DNA from: Homarus americanus
Lineage: Eukaryota; Arthropoda; Malacostraca; Decapoda; Nephropidae
DNA length: 64,000 nucleotides
Assembly (NCBI RefSeq): GCF_018991925.1
Contig: NW_024742338.1
Location: 4,499,594-4,563,593 of the forward strand
Direction: 5' to 3'
Positions 36,205-48,523 of the stretch are shown piece by piece (positions within the stretch are counted from its first letter, which is position 1; every line of letters begins with the position of its first letter). Position numbers and translations under genes: made by a program. The notes beneath the pieces are model-generated. The model saw only the letters and a program-made list of their open reading frames with translations, was not told the origin of the DNA and searched no databases.

Positions 36205-39200
36205 TTAGAGCAATGAAAGAGCAGTGTTAGAGCAGTGTTACGTGTGTTAGAGCAGTGTTACGTGTGATAGAGCAGTGTTAGAGCAGTGTTACGTGTGTTA
36301 GAACAGTGTTGCGTGTGATAGAGCAGTGTTACGTATTGTTAGAGCAGTGTTACGTGTGTTAGAGCAGTGTTAGAGCAGTGTTACGTGTTTTAGAGCAGTG
36401 TTACGTGTGATAGAGCAGTGTTAGAGCAGTGTTACGTGTGTTAGAACAGTGTTGCGTGTGATAGAGCAGTGTTACGTGTGTTAGAGCAGTGTTACGTGTG
36501 TTAGAGCAGTGTTACGTGTGTTAGAGCAGTGTTAGAGCAGTGTTACGCGTGTTAGAGCAGTGTTAGAGCAGTGTTACGTGTGTTAGGCAGTGTGCGTGTG
36601 TAGAGCAGTGTTACGTGTGTTACTGTGTTACGTGTGTTAGAGCAGTGTTAGAGCATCTGTGTTAGAGTAGTGTTACGTGTGTTAGAGCAGTGTTACGTGT
36701 GTGTTAGAGCAGGTTAAGCAGTGTTACGTGTGATAGAGTAGTGTTACGTGTGTTAGAGCAGTGTTACGTGTGTTAGAGCAGTGTTCGAGCAGTGTTACGT
36801 GTGTTAGAGCAGTGTTACGTGTGTTAGAGCAGTGTTACGTGTGTTAGAGCAGTGTTACGTGTGATAAGAGTAGTGTTACGTGTATTAGAGCAGTGTTGCA
36901 TGTATTAGAGCAGTGTTAGAGCAGTGTTACGTGTGTTAGAGCAGTGTTAGAGCAGTGTTACGTGTGTTGGTGTTAAGCAGTGTTACGTGTGATAGAGCAG
37001 TGTTCGTGTGATAGAACAGTGTTATGTGTTGAGCGTGTACGTGTGTTAGAGTATGTTACGTGTGTTAGAGCAGTGTTACGTGTGTAAGAGCAGCGTTACG
37101 TGTATTAGACGCGTTACGTGTTAGAGCAGTGTTACGTGTGTTAGAGCAGCGTTACGTGTGTTAGAGCAGTGTTACGTGTGTTAGAGCAGTGTTACGTGTG
37201 TTAGAGCAGTGTTACGTGTGTTAGAGCAGTGTTACGTGTGTTAGAGCAGTGTTACGTGTGTTAGAGCAGTGTTACGTGTGTTAGAGCAGCGTTACGTGTG
37301 CTGAAGCAGTGTTACGTGTGTTAGAGCAGCGTTACGTGTGTTAGAGCAGTGTTACGTGTGTTAGAGTAGTGTTACGTGTGTTAGAGTAGTGTTACGTGTG
37401 TTAGAGCAGTGTTACGTTTAGAACAGTGTTACGTGTTTAGAAGTAGTGTTACGTGTGATAGAGCAGTGTTACGTGTGTTAGAGCAGCATTACATGTGCTA
37501 GAGCAGTATTAGACAGTGTTACTGTTTAGAGCAGTGTTAGTGTTTAGAACAGCGTTACGTGTGTAGAAACAGCTTACGTGTGCTAGAGCAGTGTTACGTG
37601 TGTTAAGAAGCGTTACGTGTGCTAGAAACAGTGTTACGTGTGTTAGAGCAGCGTACGTTTAGAACAGTGTTACGTGTGCTAGAGCGGTACGTGTGTTAGA
37701 GCAGTGTTAGAGCAGTGTTACGTGTGCTAGAGCAGTGTTACGTGTTAGAGCAGTGTTACGTGTTGAAACAGTGTTACGTGTGTTAGAGCGTGTGCGTGTG
37801 TTAGAGCAGTGTTAGAGCGTGTTACTGTGTTAGAGCAGTGTTACGTGTGTTAGAGCAGTGTTAGAGCAGTGTTACGTGTGATAGAGCAGTGTTACGTGTG
37901 ATAGAACAGTGTTATGTGTGTTAGAGCAGTACGTGTTAGAGTAGTGTTACGTGTGTTGAGCGATTACGTGTGTTAGAGCAGCGTTACGTGTGTTAGAACA
38001 GCGTTACGTGTGTTAAACAGTGTTACGTGTGTTAGAGCAGTGTTAGGGCAGTGTTACGTGTGTTAGAGTAATTTTACGTGTGTTAGAGCAGTGTTAGAGT
38101 AGTGTTACGTGTGTTAGAGCAGTGTTACGTGTGTTAAAAGCAGTGTTACGTGTGTTAGAGCAGTGTTACGTGTGTTAGAACGGTAGAGCAGCGTTACGTG
38201 TGTTAGAGCAGTGTTACGTGTGTTAAAACAGTGTTACGTGTGTTAGAGCAGTGTTACGTGTGTTAGAACAGTGTTAGAGCAGCGTTACGTGTGTTAGAGC
38301 AGTGTTAGAGCAGTGTTACGTGTGTTAGAGCAGCGTTACGTGTGTTAGAGCAGTGTTACGTGTGTTAGAGCAGTGTTACGTGTGTTAGAGCAGTGTTACG
38401 TGTGTTAGAGCAGTGTTACGTGTGTTAGAAACAGTGTTACGTGTGTTAGAGCAGTGTTACGTGTGTTAGAGCAGTGTTACGTGTGTTAGAGCAGTGTTAC
38501 GTGTGTTAGAGCAGTACGTGTGTTAGAGCAGCGTTACGTGTGCTAGAGCAGTGTTACGTGTGTTAGACAGCGTTACGTGTTAGAGCAGTGTTACGTGTGT
38601 TAGAGTAGTGTTACGTGTGTTAGAGTAGTGTTACGTGTGTTAGAGCAGTGTTACGTGTGTTAGAACAGTGTTACGTGGTTAGAGTAGTGTTACGTGTGAT
38701 AGAGCAGTGTTACGTATGTTAAGCACTACATGTGCAGAGCAGTGTTACGTGTATTGACAGTGTTACGTGTGTTAGAGCAGCGTTACGTGTGTTAGACAGC
38801 GTTACGTGTGCTAGAGCAGTGTTACGTGTGTTAGAGCAGCGTTACGTGTGCTAGAGCAGTGTTACGTGTGTTAGAAGCGTTACTGTGCTAGAAACAGTGT
38901 TACGTGTGTTAGAGCAGCGTTACGTGTGCTAGAGCGGTACGTGTGTTAGACAGTGTTACGTTGCAGAGCAGTGTTACGTGTGTTAGAGCAGTGTTACGTG
39001 TGCTAGAGCAGTGTTACGTGTGTTAGAGCAGTGTTAGAGCAGTGTTACGTGTGTTAGAGCAGTGTTAGAGCAGTGTTACGTGTGCTAGAGCAGTGTTACG
39101 TGTGTTAGAACAGTGTTACGTGTGCTAGAGCAGTGTTACGTGTGCTAGAGCAGTGTTACGTGTGTTAGAGCAGTGTTACGTGTGTTAGAGCAGTGTTACG

Positions 39201-39602
39201 TGTGTTAGAGCAGTGTTACGTGTGTTAGAGCAGTGTTACGTGTGTTAGAGCAGTGTTACGTGTGTTAGAGCAGTGTTACGGTGTTAGAAGTACGTGTGTT
39301 AGAGCAGTGTTGCGTGTGTTAGAGCAGTGTTGCGTGTGTTAGAGCAGTGTTACGTGTGTTAGAGCAGTGTTACGTGTGTTAGAGCAGTGTTGCATGTGCT
39401 AAAGCAGTGTTACATGTGCTAGAGCAGTGTTGCGTGTGTTAGAGCAGTGTTGCGTGTGTTAGAGCAGTGTTGCGTGTGTTAGAGCAGTGTTACATGTGCT
39501 AGAGCAGTGTTACATGTGCTAGAGCAGTGTTGCGTGTGTTAGAGCAGTGTTACGTGTGCTAGAGCAGTGTTGCGTGTGTTAGAGCAGTGTTACGTGTGTT
39601 GT
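36205..39602. repeat. 20-bp minisatellite, 3.4 kb (GTTAGAGCAGTGTTACGTGT)
   Basis: About 165 copies, with a frequent 31-bp variant in which GAGCAGTGTTA is doubled. TACGTG in most units matches the core bound by bHLH-PAS/HIF proteins. Right-end copies (39300-39600) shift to TGCGTG/TACATG. Confidence 0.95.
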
Positions 39603-39763
39603 AAGTATCAGAGTAACCCTTTCACTTCTCGCGGTATGTCAGTGTTGTCATCTGAAGCTCCTCGAATATTCTACCCCGCTTACCATTACGTGTGTGTGTG
39701 TGTGTGTGTGTGAATTTATAAAGATTTAAAAACATATTGGAGCGATAAAAAAATGTTGACTCG

Positions 39764-39873
39764 TGACGTCATAGTGTTTACAATAAATCTGGCACCCCGT
39801 TGATATATTAACACACACAACAGGTATGCATCAACAGACCAATGACGTGTGATTGGCTAATTCGTTGACCAAT
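39764..39873. promoter_or_regulatory. CRE plus three CCAAT boxes
   Basis: TGACGTCA at 39764, CCAAT at 39839 (followed by GACGTG), ATTGG at 39852 and CCAAT at 39869. It lies just after the 3.4 kb 20-bp array. This spacing of NF-Y type sites (about 13-17 bp) is promoter-like, but no exon is seen next to it. Confidence 0.22.
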
Positions 39874-41214
39874 AGAAAACGATTCAGGGGGTGAACATCC
39901 GCGGCTCTCAATATGTAATAATTCGCGGTTTAATATTTCGCTCTGGTACACCATGTCTGTAACTCGTCTTTCAGTGGTTGAGTCGCATCAGCCAACCAGA
40001 CGTCGCGCTGTCAGGCTGTTTTTGCATACCTTTTGTTTTGATTTTGACAATAGTGAGGAACCAGTTCAGGGTGAGGTAACCCAGCCGTCGGCACCAAAAA
40101 ATATCATTTATTTGTTTATTTTAACCCCCTAATATAACATAATTATCCCCCTGCTATAAATATTTCAAGTTTTAACATATATTTAACACATTTTAACATT
40201 ATTATAACACCAGAAACATTGACACAGGAAGTGGAGTTAAAGCCAAAAAATCTCTATGGGTTGGGTTGGTTACGTAAGAGTTGAGTTGTTTTTATGGTAT
40301 GGTCGTGAAGGTTTTTAACACTACCCAGATCATCCTAGGTTATACAGCGTGTCCTTGTCCAGCCCCGTTATAATAGTAGGATGGGAAACTCACACAATCT
40401 GCCACAAGGTAATATAACACCCCTGAAAATTGGCTCCTCTCCCCTCCAACTTATTTCACCTGTTAAGGGTTAAGCTTAAGGTGAAATGAGCTGGGGTTGT
40501 TAAGCTTGAGGTGAAATTAGCTGGGGCTGTTAACTAGGGGAAATAAACTAGGGTGGCTAATCCTTAGGTGATTAGAGCAGTGTGACGCTCCTGCTGGTGG
40601 TGGAGGAATAGTTCACCGCCTGACCGCTAGAGGGTTGGTGGTCGTACTGTTGTTATTGTTCCTGAGTTGGTCACCACATCCCTGTGACTCTCTCTCGTTA
40701 CTGCATTCAATTTCAGTAAAACACAATTCGCCGTGTCGTCAGCTCAAAACACAGTCCAGCAGCGTAACGGAAACAGAAGAATTTGCCTTTTCCTCTACAC
40801 AAAGTGGGCCGGAAGTGTGTGTGTTTTCCTTCCTAACTGATGTGAACACACACACACGCACACACACTCTCTCAGTACAGTCTCAGGGTACTAACTTCGC
40901 CATTGTTGATATTTTTTTAACCTGCCACTACCACTCCCACCACTACTACCACTACAGCTACTACCACCACTACAGCTACTACCACCACTAATGGCCGCGC
41001 CTCGTGTACTACGGCCATAGGGCCACCTCGGCGTGAATTTGTTTAAGGTGTAGAAGCTGTCGCCAACACAACAACCACACCCTGAGTTAACGAGTTGCAT
41101 GACCCAGTGTCAGGAATAGTCCGAGAAGACTGGAACACGATCCGCAAATCGATTAACATCCAGGTCCCCAATTACTGCTGGTTAGACAGAGGCAAATGAC
41201 GTAAAGGAACTTTT
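39874..41214. other. Unique sequence, no gene seen
   Basis: Holds palindromic-element arms at 40460-40575 and an ACTACCACCACTACAGCT array at 40925-40990. A 118-codon open frame near 40635 lacks an ATG. Confidence 0.4.
40460..40575 (+). repeat. Right-arm copies of the palindromic element in tandem
   Basis: Three or four diverged repeats of 'TTAAGCTTGAGGTGAAAT-AGCTGGGG', ending AATCCTTAGGTGATTAG, match the right arm only. Confidence 0.5.
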
Positions 41215-41447
41215 CCACCACCACTACACCATCACCACCACCGCTACACCATCACCACCACCGCTACACCATCACCACCACCACCACTACACCATCACCA
41301 CCACCACCACCACCACCACCACCACCACCACTGCACCATCCACCACCACCACCACTACACCATCACCACCACTGCCACCACCACCACTACACCATCACCA
41401 CCACCACCACCACCACTGCACCATCACCACCACTGCACCACCGCCAT
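41215..41447. repeat. (CAC)n-based array
   Basis: CACCACCACTACACCATCAC repeats of variable length. Confidence 0.9.
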
Positions 41448-42394
41448 GAACGTTAGCTCGTACAGCTGTTTCCACCTGGCGGGGGCAGGTGTCAATGTAG
41501 TAATGTACAGTTGCCAGGTATTCCGTTTTCTAATTAAATCTCACATTATATCAACATCAATTGTATAATCTTGGTAGCTGTCATAAAGGATAAACATAAT
41601 AACTGTATTTTGTAAGGTTGTGTATGTAATTAGTGATTGTTTGGGGTGTAATTTAAAATAGGATAATATTAGTGGTCTGGCAACTCATCAAGGTGGTTGG
41701 CTGGTTCCCTCGGTGTTAGATGAGTCAGTCAGTGTGGCTCCGAGTGTCGTCGTGGAGGGCAGTGCGACGCTCTTCCTCGTTCTCTTATCTTTGTGTTCTT
41801 TTATTTCCTCACCGAGATAATAGATGATAGTTGTATCTTACCAGCGAGTGACTCACCTAGACGGGGTGATGGACGGCTGAAAGTGGTGTTTATGTTTACT
41901 AAATCGTGTGCGATACCATAACAGAGAGATTACCAGCGCAATAAGGGTGAGGACTGAGGTAGTTAGTTCCCTGTGGTGACTGACTGACTGTTGAGTAAAC
42001 ATGTGTCACGTAGTATCTAACTCCCTTTGTAACTGTGCGACTGTTCAGGGGTTCTTAACTGGTGATGGGAGAATGTATTTAACTGTTTATCATATTAAAA
42101 TGCACAGTTAAGACATCTTGTTTAACATATGAATTACACTTTATCTTAACTAAATATGTTCACCAATTAACGTATCTAGTTAAGGTAGTCTCGGTGTCAT
42201 GTTGAAGCCATTTTCACACGTTATGGTTGTGTATCAGTTCAGTTCAACCAGTTAATTACATTTGTGTAATTAGGAGGACTATAGTGATCGAGCGAACATT
42301 TATGGGAATCTTTGATAAACATAACAAAACTAAGATATTGTGGAAAATATATATAATTTGAGTTTTTCGGTGAATTTTTAGAGGGTAGGTTCAT
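41448..42394. other. Unique AT-rich sequence
   Basis: Contains an initiator-like TCAGTGTGG at 41729-41737 followed by a CpG-rich 40 bp; no exon or donor seen. Confidence 0.35.
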
Positions 42395-42539
42395 GATCAC
42401 CTGAAGATTAGCCCCCCTCTGATTACTTCACCTGGTTATTAAACACCTTGATACTACCTGGGGATTTAGGTTAGATTAGTTTTTAGGGTGATCATTCTTC
42501 AGGTGAAATAAGCTGGGGTGACTAATCTTAAGGTGTTCC
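42395..42539. mobile_element. Palindromic TTAGG-containing short element, full copy
   Basis: Begins GATCACCTGAAGATTAG, passes through TTCACCTGGTTATTAAACAC and CTACCTGGGGATTTAGG, and returns as TTCTTCAGGTGAAATAAGC, TGGGGTGACTAATC, TTAAGGTG. Same architecture as the copy at 48524, with a shortened TTAGG core. Confidence 0.6.
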
Positions 42540-42739
42540 GACAGTGCAGACAGTTTGCGTGTTGAGTGACGTGAGTGGAGGTATTTTGTCCAAGGTCACG
42601 AGCTGCTGTGAGTGAGGGACAGACACTATGACAGACACTGACAGACACTATACCACCCGGACGTAAGAGACAGACATGACAGACAGAAGACAAAGTGTTC
42701 CCTCCCCTTGTCGAGCTGTGATGCGTTGTGTGTGAGTTA

Positions 42740-44012
42740 AGAGGAGGGTGTATGAGAGGTCAGGGTGTGTGTGAGGAGGAATCAGGGTGTGTATGAGGGA
42801 GGAATCAGGGTATGTATGAGGGAGGGTCAGGGTATGTATGAGGGAGGTCAGGGGGTGTATGAGGGAGGGTCAGGGGTGTGTTATGAGGGAGGGGTCGGGG
42901 TGTGTATGAGGGAGGGTCAGGGGTGTGTGTATGAGGAGGTCAGGGTGTGTGAGGGAGGTCAGGGTGTGTGAGGGAGGTCAGGGTGTGTATGAGAGAGGTC
43001 AGGGTGTGTATGAGGGAGGAGCCAGGGTGTGTATGAGGAGGGTCAGAGTGTGTGTGAGGAGGGTCAGGGTGTGTATGAGGAGGGTCAGGGTGTGTATGAG
43101 GAGGGTCAGGGTGTGTATGAGGAGGGTCAGGGGTGTGTATGAGGGAGGGGTCAGGGGTGTGTATGAGAGGGTCAGGGGTGTGTATGAGGGAGGCAGGTTG
43201 TGTATAAGGAGGGTCAGGGTGTTGTATGAGGGAGGGACAGGGTGTGTATGAGGGAGGTCAGGGTGTGTATGAGGGAGGAGCCAGGGTGTGTGGGAGGAGA
43301 TTGGGGTGTGTATGAGGGAGGGTGGGGTGTGTGTGAGGGTCAGGGTGTGTGTATGGGGAGGGTCAGGGGTGTGTATGAGGCAGGATGGGTGTGTATGAGG
43401 AGGTCAGGGGTGTGTATGAGGGAGGGGTCAGGGTGTGTATGAGGGAGGTCAGAGTGTATGAGGAGGTCAGGAGTGTGTATGAGGGAGGTCAGGGTGTGTA
43501 TAGAGGCAGGGTCAGGGTGTGTATAAGGCAGGGTCAGGGGTGTGTATGAAAGAGAATCAGTGTGTGTATGAGGGAGGTCAGGGTGTGTATGAGGGGAGGT
43601 CAGGGGTGTGTGTATAGAGGAGGTCAGGGTGTGTATAAGGCAGGGTCAGGGGTGTGTATAGGGGCAGGGTCAGGGGTGTGTGTGTGAGGGAGGGTCCAGG
43701 TGTGTATGAGGGATGGTCAGGGTGTGTGTGAGGAGGGGTCAGAGTGTGTGTGAGGGAGGTCAGAGTGTGTATGAGGGAGGAGGGTCAGGGTGTGTGTATG
43801 AGGGAGGAATCAGGGTGTGTATGAGGGAGGGTCAGGGTGTGTATGAGGGAGGGTCAGGGTGTATGAGGGAGGGTCAGGGTGTGTATGAGGGAGGGTCAGG
43901 GTGTGTATGAGGGAGGGTCAGGGTGTGTATGAGGGAGGGTCAGGGTGTGTATGAGGCAGGGTCAGGGTGTGTATGAGGGAGGGTCAGGGTGTGAGGCAGG
44001 GTCAGGGTGTAG
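42740..44012. repeat. 21-bp minisatellite, 1.27 kb
   Basis: Unit GGTCAGGGTGTGTATGAGGG plus A, about 58 copies. 21 is a multiple of three, explaining repeated CMREGQGVYEGG-type open frames. Confidence 0.95.
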
Positions 44013-44617
44013 ATCATCTTGGTCAGCCTGCAATACAGCCAACTTTGTCTGATTTGCGTTTAACCAACTGAGCTAAATTATATTATGGTCCGACAATATT
44101 AGTGGGTGTTTTATTATTTGTGTAGTCGTTATTGATCCGGTAGCTGTGAGTCGTTGTTCCAGCAGGGAGGAACTGGTGTGGTTGAGGTCATAACTCAGTG
44201 GTCGGTTTAGTCATGTTTCTAGAAGTTCTGAGGCCACACCTTGCTATTCCTGGGACACACCTTGCTTCTGTTACGGTTAATTCAGAGTCGTTACTGTAGT
44301 GGACTATAGCTCACGGGATTGTTTTAGTGAGAATACTGACCAATTGGTTTTATTAGTATTGTTATCTCGTAAGGTTGTCATGTGCCCGGTGTCCATCTTA
44401 TCGCCCCCCTCGCCACCATGGTCACTGCACCACTCATTATCACAGTTGTGTACTGAGAGGGACGAATTCCACCTCCCCACTCTCCTTGAATACCCAAGCC
44501 CACTTACTCCCTCTCACTTCCCCCAACCTGAACATCCCCCCCTCTCACCCCCCTTATAGCCCTTCAGACGACAAAAATAAGGTCCGCTACCGTATTCAGG
44601 GTCACTTGTGGGTTTTA
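44013..44617. other. Unique sequence, no gene seen
   Basis: C-rich at 44390-44570. No family recognised in the open frames. Confidence 0.35.
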
Positions 44618-44700
44618 AGACTTGATCACTTAAAGATTAGACACCCTGAGCTTATTTGACCTTATGAATAAACACCCTAATGCTAACCTAACCTAACGCT
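44618..44700 (-). repeat. Single arm of the palindromic element with CCTAA tract
   Basis: GATCACTTAAAGATTAGAC, ACCCTGAGCTTATTTGACC, AATAAACACCCTAATGC and then CTAACCTAACC. The opposite arm is absent. Confidence 0.5.
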
Positions 44701-45070
44701 TTTTACTCTTAATATTTTCTCCTCCTCCAGCTTAAACCTTTCTCCTCCTCCAGCTTAAACCTTCCTCCTCCTCCAGCTTACTGTCTCCCACTCACCAATT
44801 ATAACCCTCAAAATATCGGAGTTGGAGGTAAAGAAACTTGTTAATTATCGAGTTAATCTTGCTTCCTTATTAGGCCCTCCCTCACCTCTCCCTCCCTCCC
44901 TCCCTCCCTCATCTCACCCTCCTTCCTCCCTCACCTCACCTCCTCCCTAACCTCACCTCCTCCCTACCACCTCACCCTCCTCCCTACCACCCCTCACCTC
45001 CTCCCCACCACCTCACCTCCTCCTTCCCCACCACCTCACCTCCCTCCCTCCCTCACCTCACCTAATTTAC
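44700..45070. repeat. CTCCTCCAGCTTAAACCTT triplet and polypyrimidine tract
   Basis: Three copies of a CTCCTCCTCCAGCTTAAACC unit (44728-44781), then CCTCACCTCCTCCCT low complexity to 45065. Confidence 0.75.
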
Positions 45071-45107
45071 CTACTCCCCTTTTTCACCACTTCACTCAGT
45101 TCCCCTC

Positions 45108-45512
45108 GGGGTTAAGTCATTGTACTCAAAGGGTTAAGTTACTTCCTGCATATGCCAAGTCATTGTTCTCAAAGCGGTTAAGCTCATTGTACCAAAGGGT
45201 TAGTTATCGTATTAAAAGGGTTAAGTCATTGTACTCAAAGGGTTAAGTTATCGTATTAAAAGGGTTAAGTTATTGTACTCAAAGGGTTACGTCATTGTTC
45301 TCAAAGGGTTAAGTCATTGTACTCAAAGGGTTAAGTCATTGTTCTCAAAGGGTTAAGTCATTGTACTCAAAGGGTTAAGTCATTGTTCTCAAAGGGTTAA
45401 GTCATTGTACTCAAAGGGTTAAGTCATCGTACTCAAGGGGTTAAGGCAAGCCATCGTAATCAGGGGTTAAGAAAGGGTACTCAATGGGTTAAACCATCGT
45501 ACTCAATGGGTT
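45108..45512. repeat. 22-bp minisatellite
   Basis: GGGTTAAGTCATTGTACTCA plus AA, about 17 copies, alternating TGTACTC and TGTTCTC. Confidence 0.9.
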
Positions 45513-45989
45513 AATAACACATCTATTCACTACTGTAACTTGCACTGACTGGTCATCAACACCACCACCACCACCACTTTCTTCCCTCACCACCACCACC
45601 ACTTTCTTCCCTCACGTAGGAGAGAAAAATATTATCATTCTATAACGTAATTGTTGTCATTTTGATATCGGGCTGAAATACGTTTTGTTTTTGTACCGTA
45701 ATTGAAAGAAATAATTTGTGTTGATGGTTTACGAGTTAATGGAATATTTCTTCCCGACAGTCTTGAGTTGTTAAGGAAGTGTAATGAGATATACAGTGAT
45801 TAGGTAAGGAGAGGTTATTGGCCTTAGTGTGATTAGAAAGTGGAGTGTGGGGGGGGGGGGGTTCTTGACTCTCTGATTGGAAGATCGTGACGGATTGTAA
45901 GATTGTGATTGTGAATTTGTGTTGTGTTTAATGATGGTTTATATACGTTATTCTTAAGCTTGGATTGTGAAGTTGGTTTTGAAGCTTGA

Positions 45990-46484
45990 GTAATTGGATA
46001 TTGATTGGAGAACTTGTGGAATTTTTTAAAGCTTGAATGGTGGACTTGTGGGTATAATCCGGATTGGCTGTTAAGACTGAAAAGCTTAGGCTTGCATTCA
46101 TTAGAGAGGCGTAGAGTTAGGGGAGATATGATAGAGGTGTTCAAGTGGGTAAGTGGGATTAACAAGGGTAAAATGGAAGATGTTCTGAAGCTCAGTAATA
46201 ACGAAATAACTAGAACAAATGGCTTTAAATTAGATAAATTCCGATTCAGAAAGGATATAGGCAAGCACTGGTTTGGTAATAGAGTTGTGGATATGTGGAA
46301 CAGGCTACCGAGTGCTATAGTAGGATCGGGGACGCTAGGGAGCTTCAAGACGAAGTTGGATAGGCACATGGAAGTGCTGGGATGGGTGTGAAAGGGATCT
46401 GCCCTGTATGGGCCAGTCGGCCTCCTGCAGTATCCCACTTTCTTATGTTCTATGTTCTTATGTTCTATGTTCTTATGTTCTTAA
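45990..46484 (+). mobile_element. LINE 3' end, divergent subfamily (copy 2)
   Basis: ORF2 C-terminus: RRRVRGDMIEVFKW, TNGFKLDKFRFR, KHWFGNRVVDMWNRLP. It is related to but distinct from the copies at 26.1 and 46.7 kb (MWNRLP against EWNKLP). Upstream homology fades before 46000. The 3' side has 'CTGTATGGGCCAGTCGG', CTCCTGCAGT and a tandem (TTATGTTCTATGTTC) tail at about 46440-46484. Confidence 0.85.
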
Positions 46485-46635
46485 GTTCACAAAAACGCGA
46501 ATTACAAACGTGTGGTTGAATCCGGATTAAAACTGTCTTCATATAGAGATCAGGTTGTATATTTTGAGATGTCGGTGTACCTAAGAGGAGACAGGGAGAG
46601 AAAAAGTGCATGAGAAAGGAGAGAGACAGACAGAT

Positions 46636-47255
46636 AACCTTAAGCCAAGTCAACAATGTGTATTTGCTCGAAACAAGGCTAACAAAGTACTTGGGTTCAT
46701 ACAAAGGAGTGTTAGTTAAAAGACTAGCGAGGTTATCCTAAAACTATATCTTGCGCTTGTGAGACCTCACTTGGATTACACAGTTCAGTTCTGGTCACCG
46801 TCCTACAGACTGGATATAGAATCCCTTGAAAGAATTAAGGGGAGAATCACAAGACTATTGCCGGGCATTAGGAACCTTGAGTACAGAGACAGGTTAAAAC
46901 ATCTTAATTTACACTCACCCGAGAGACGTAGAGTGAGGGGTGATATGATCAAGGTGTATAAATGGAAGTTGGGGCTAAACAAAGGTGATATTACAAATGT
47001 ACTCAAACTATCCAACCAGGAGCGAACTCGTAACAATGCTTTTAAATTAGACAAATTTAGATTTAGGCGCGAGATAGGTAAACATTGGTTTGGAAATAGA
47101 GTAGTGGATGAGTGGAACAAGTTACCAAACATCATCATTAACTCGAATACACCGGATAGCTTCGAACATAGGTTGGGTGGATAAAGGAGTGGTAGGGGTT
47201 GAGTGTAAATGGGACTGCCCAGTATGGCCCGCTGCAGTCTCCCCTATTCTTGTGT
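46636..47255 (+). mobile_element. LINE 3' end, longest copy (copy 3), with in-frame stop
   Basis: Homology starts near ANKVLGFIQRS and continues through EVILKLYLALVRPHLDY, ERRRVRGDMIKVYKW and FGNRVVDEWNKLP. An in-frame TAA at 46717-46719 breaks it near where related elements encode Tyr-Lys. It lies about 150 bp after copy 2, same orientation. The tail is degraded (CTATTCTTGTGTAAC). It shares a subfamily with copy 1. Confidence 0.85.
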
Positions 47256-47848
47256 AACTAAAGACTATAAAGAAAAACCCCCCAACTTCCGGGGAACTAA
47301 AGTGTAGTTTGAGTCTTTCTTCTAACACCATTAAAACTTTCCCCTTGCTACCGCCGCCCACGCCCCTCCCGCCAGTACCTCATGGGGGGGGAGACTAGCC
47401 ATGTCTTCCACCGTTGGCGTAAACATGGCCACTTCACCTCAGGGTTGTCGAGAAATTGGCTTGTTTTCTGTACACTCGGCGTAAACATGGTGAAATAAGC
47501 TGGGATGTCTAATCTTCAGGTGATCTCAAATAACTAAACAAGAATATACATAATAATGGGAAGTAGTTACGGGGGGGGTGGGGGGGATAGCGACCCTGGG
47601 AGAAAGTGTCATATCAGAGTGGCAGTAAATGTGTTCCGGGGTCATCACTAACTTCCCGTCACTTCCTCTTGCTAGTACCTCCCTACACACACCTCCGTCC
47701 CGTGAGCTCCCTCAGTGAGATAGACGTATTTAGCAGTTTTCTTGGGCTATTCTTGGCTGGAATACCTTAATGAGTTCACCTGAGGATTAAGACGCACCCT
47801 AATTTACTTCACCTGATGAGTAAGCTACCTGGGGAGGGGTTAGGTTAG

Positions 47849-47880
<32 letters not shown>

Positions 47881-48114
47881 CATTACAAAATTGTATAATA
47901 GGGTTGATTTTTGTCCACTGAAGGGATATAATTTAGTCCTGTGGTAGAAAATAATGTGGTAGGCTGTCCAGTAAGGGTCGGGGGAAGTAAACAGTCTCGT
48001 GGTATAGCTGATCATCGTTGACAGTATTCGCCTAGCGGGGTGCCTCAAGGCTGTGAACTGGCGTGTGTCTCCGGGGGAACCTGGTGCTGGTGAAAGTTGC
48101 CTCGGGTTTGTGTA
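47256..48114. other. Unique sequence between LINE remnants and foldback arms
   Basis: Runs of G (47384-47391, 47570-47586), a palindromic-element arm at 47488-47525 and another from 47757. The stretch near 48030-48100 (CGCCTAGCGGGGTGCC...) may be part of a dispersed repeat. Confidence 0.35.
47757..47880 (-). repeat. Single arm of the palindromic element, then (TC)n
   Basis: TTCACCTGAGGATTAAG, CACCCTAATTTACTTCACC, TGATGAGTAAGCTACCTGG and GGTTAGGTTAG, followed by a (TC)n tract at about 47847-47880. Confidence 0.5.
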
Positions 48115-48186
48115 TCTGATGATTAGACACCCCCCTAGCTAATTTCACCTGATGATTAGACACCCCCTAGCTAATTTCACCTATTT
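48115..48186 (-). repeat. Tandem half arms of the palindromic element
   Basis: Two consecutive copies of 'TGATGATTAGACACC' followed by 'CTAGCTAATTTCACC', about 40 bp apart. Confidence 0.45.
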
Positions 48187-48523
48187 AGCTAAAACAGTCC
48201 CCTCTCTCTTCCTCCCCCCCCCACACCCATCCCAAGGCCATAACATAAACACGATAAACTATTTTTCCCTCCGTCTGTGTACGACGCTTCAACTTCCGGT
48301 CTACTGTGTACGTTTATGGACGGTCTACTGTGTACGTTTCTTTATGATATACTGCGTACGTTTCTATGCTATGTACGATTCTATATGGTATACTGTGTAC
48401 GCTTCTTCACCAACCGTTAAACTGTGCACGTGATCACCAGGGCACTGAAACTCTCTATAAGTGTTTACTGATCGTGGGTACGTTGGAGTTGTCTTTTGAT
48501 GTACTGAAGGTAACACTAATGGA

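Noticed and set aside
40635..40991. 118-codon frame beginning with a hydrophobic run, signal-peptide-like
   Set aside because: Start codon is TTG, no ATG; no splice sites that rescue it and it ends in a CAC repeat.
42765..43910. Repeated CMREGQGVYEGG open frames
   Set aside because: 21-bp repeat unit divisible by three; frames break at every indel and there is no start context or splice structure.
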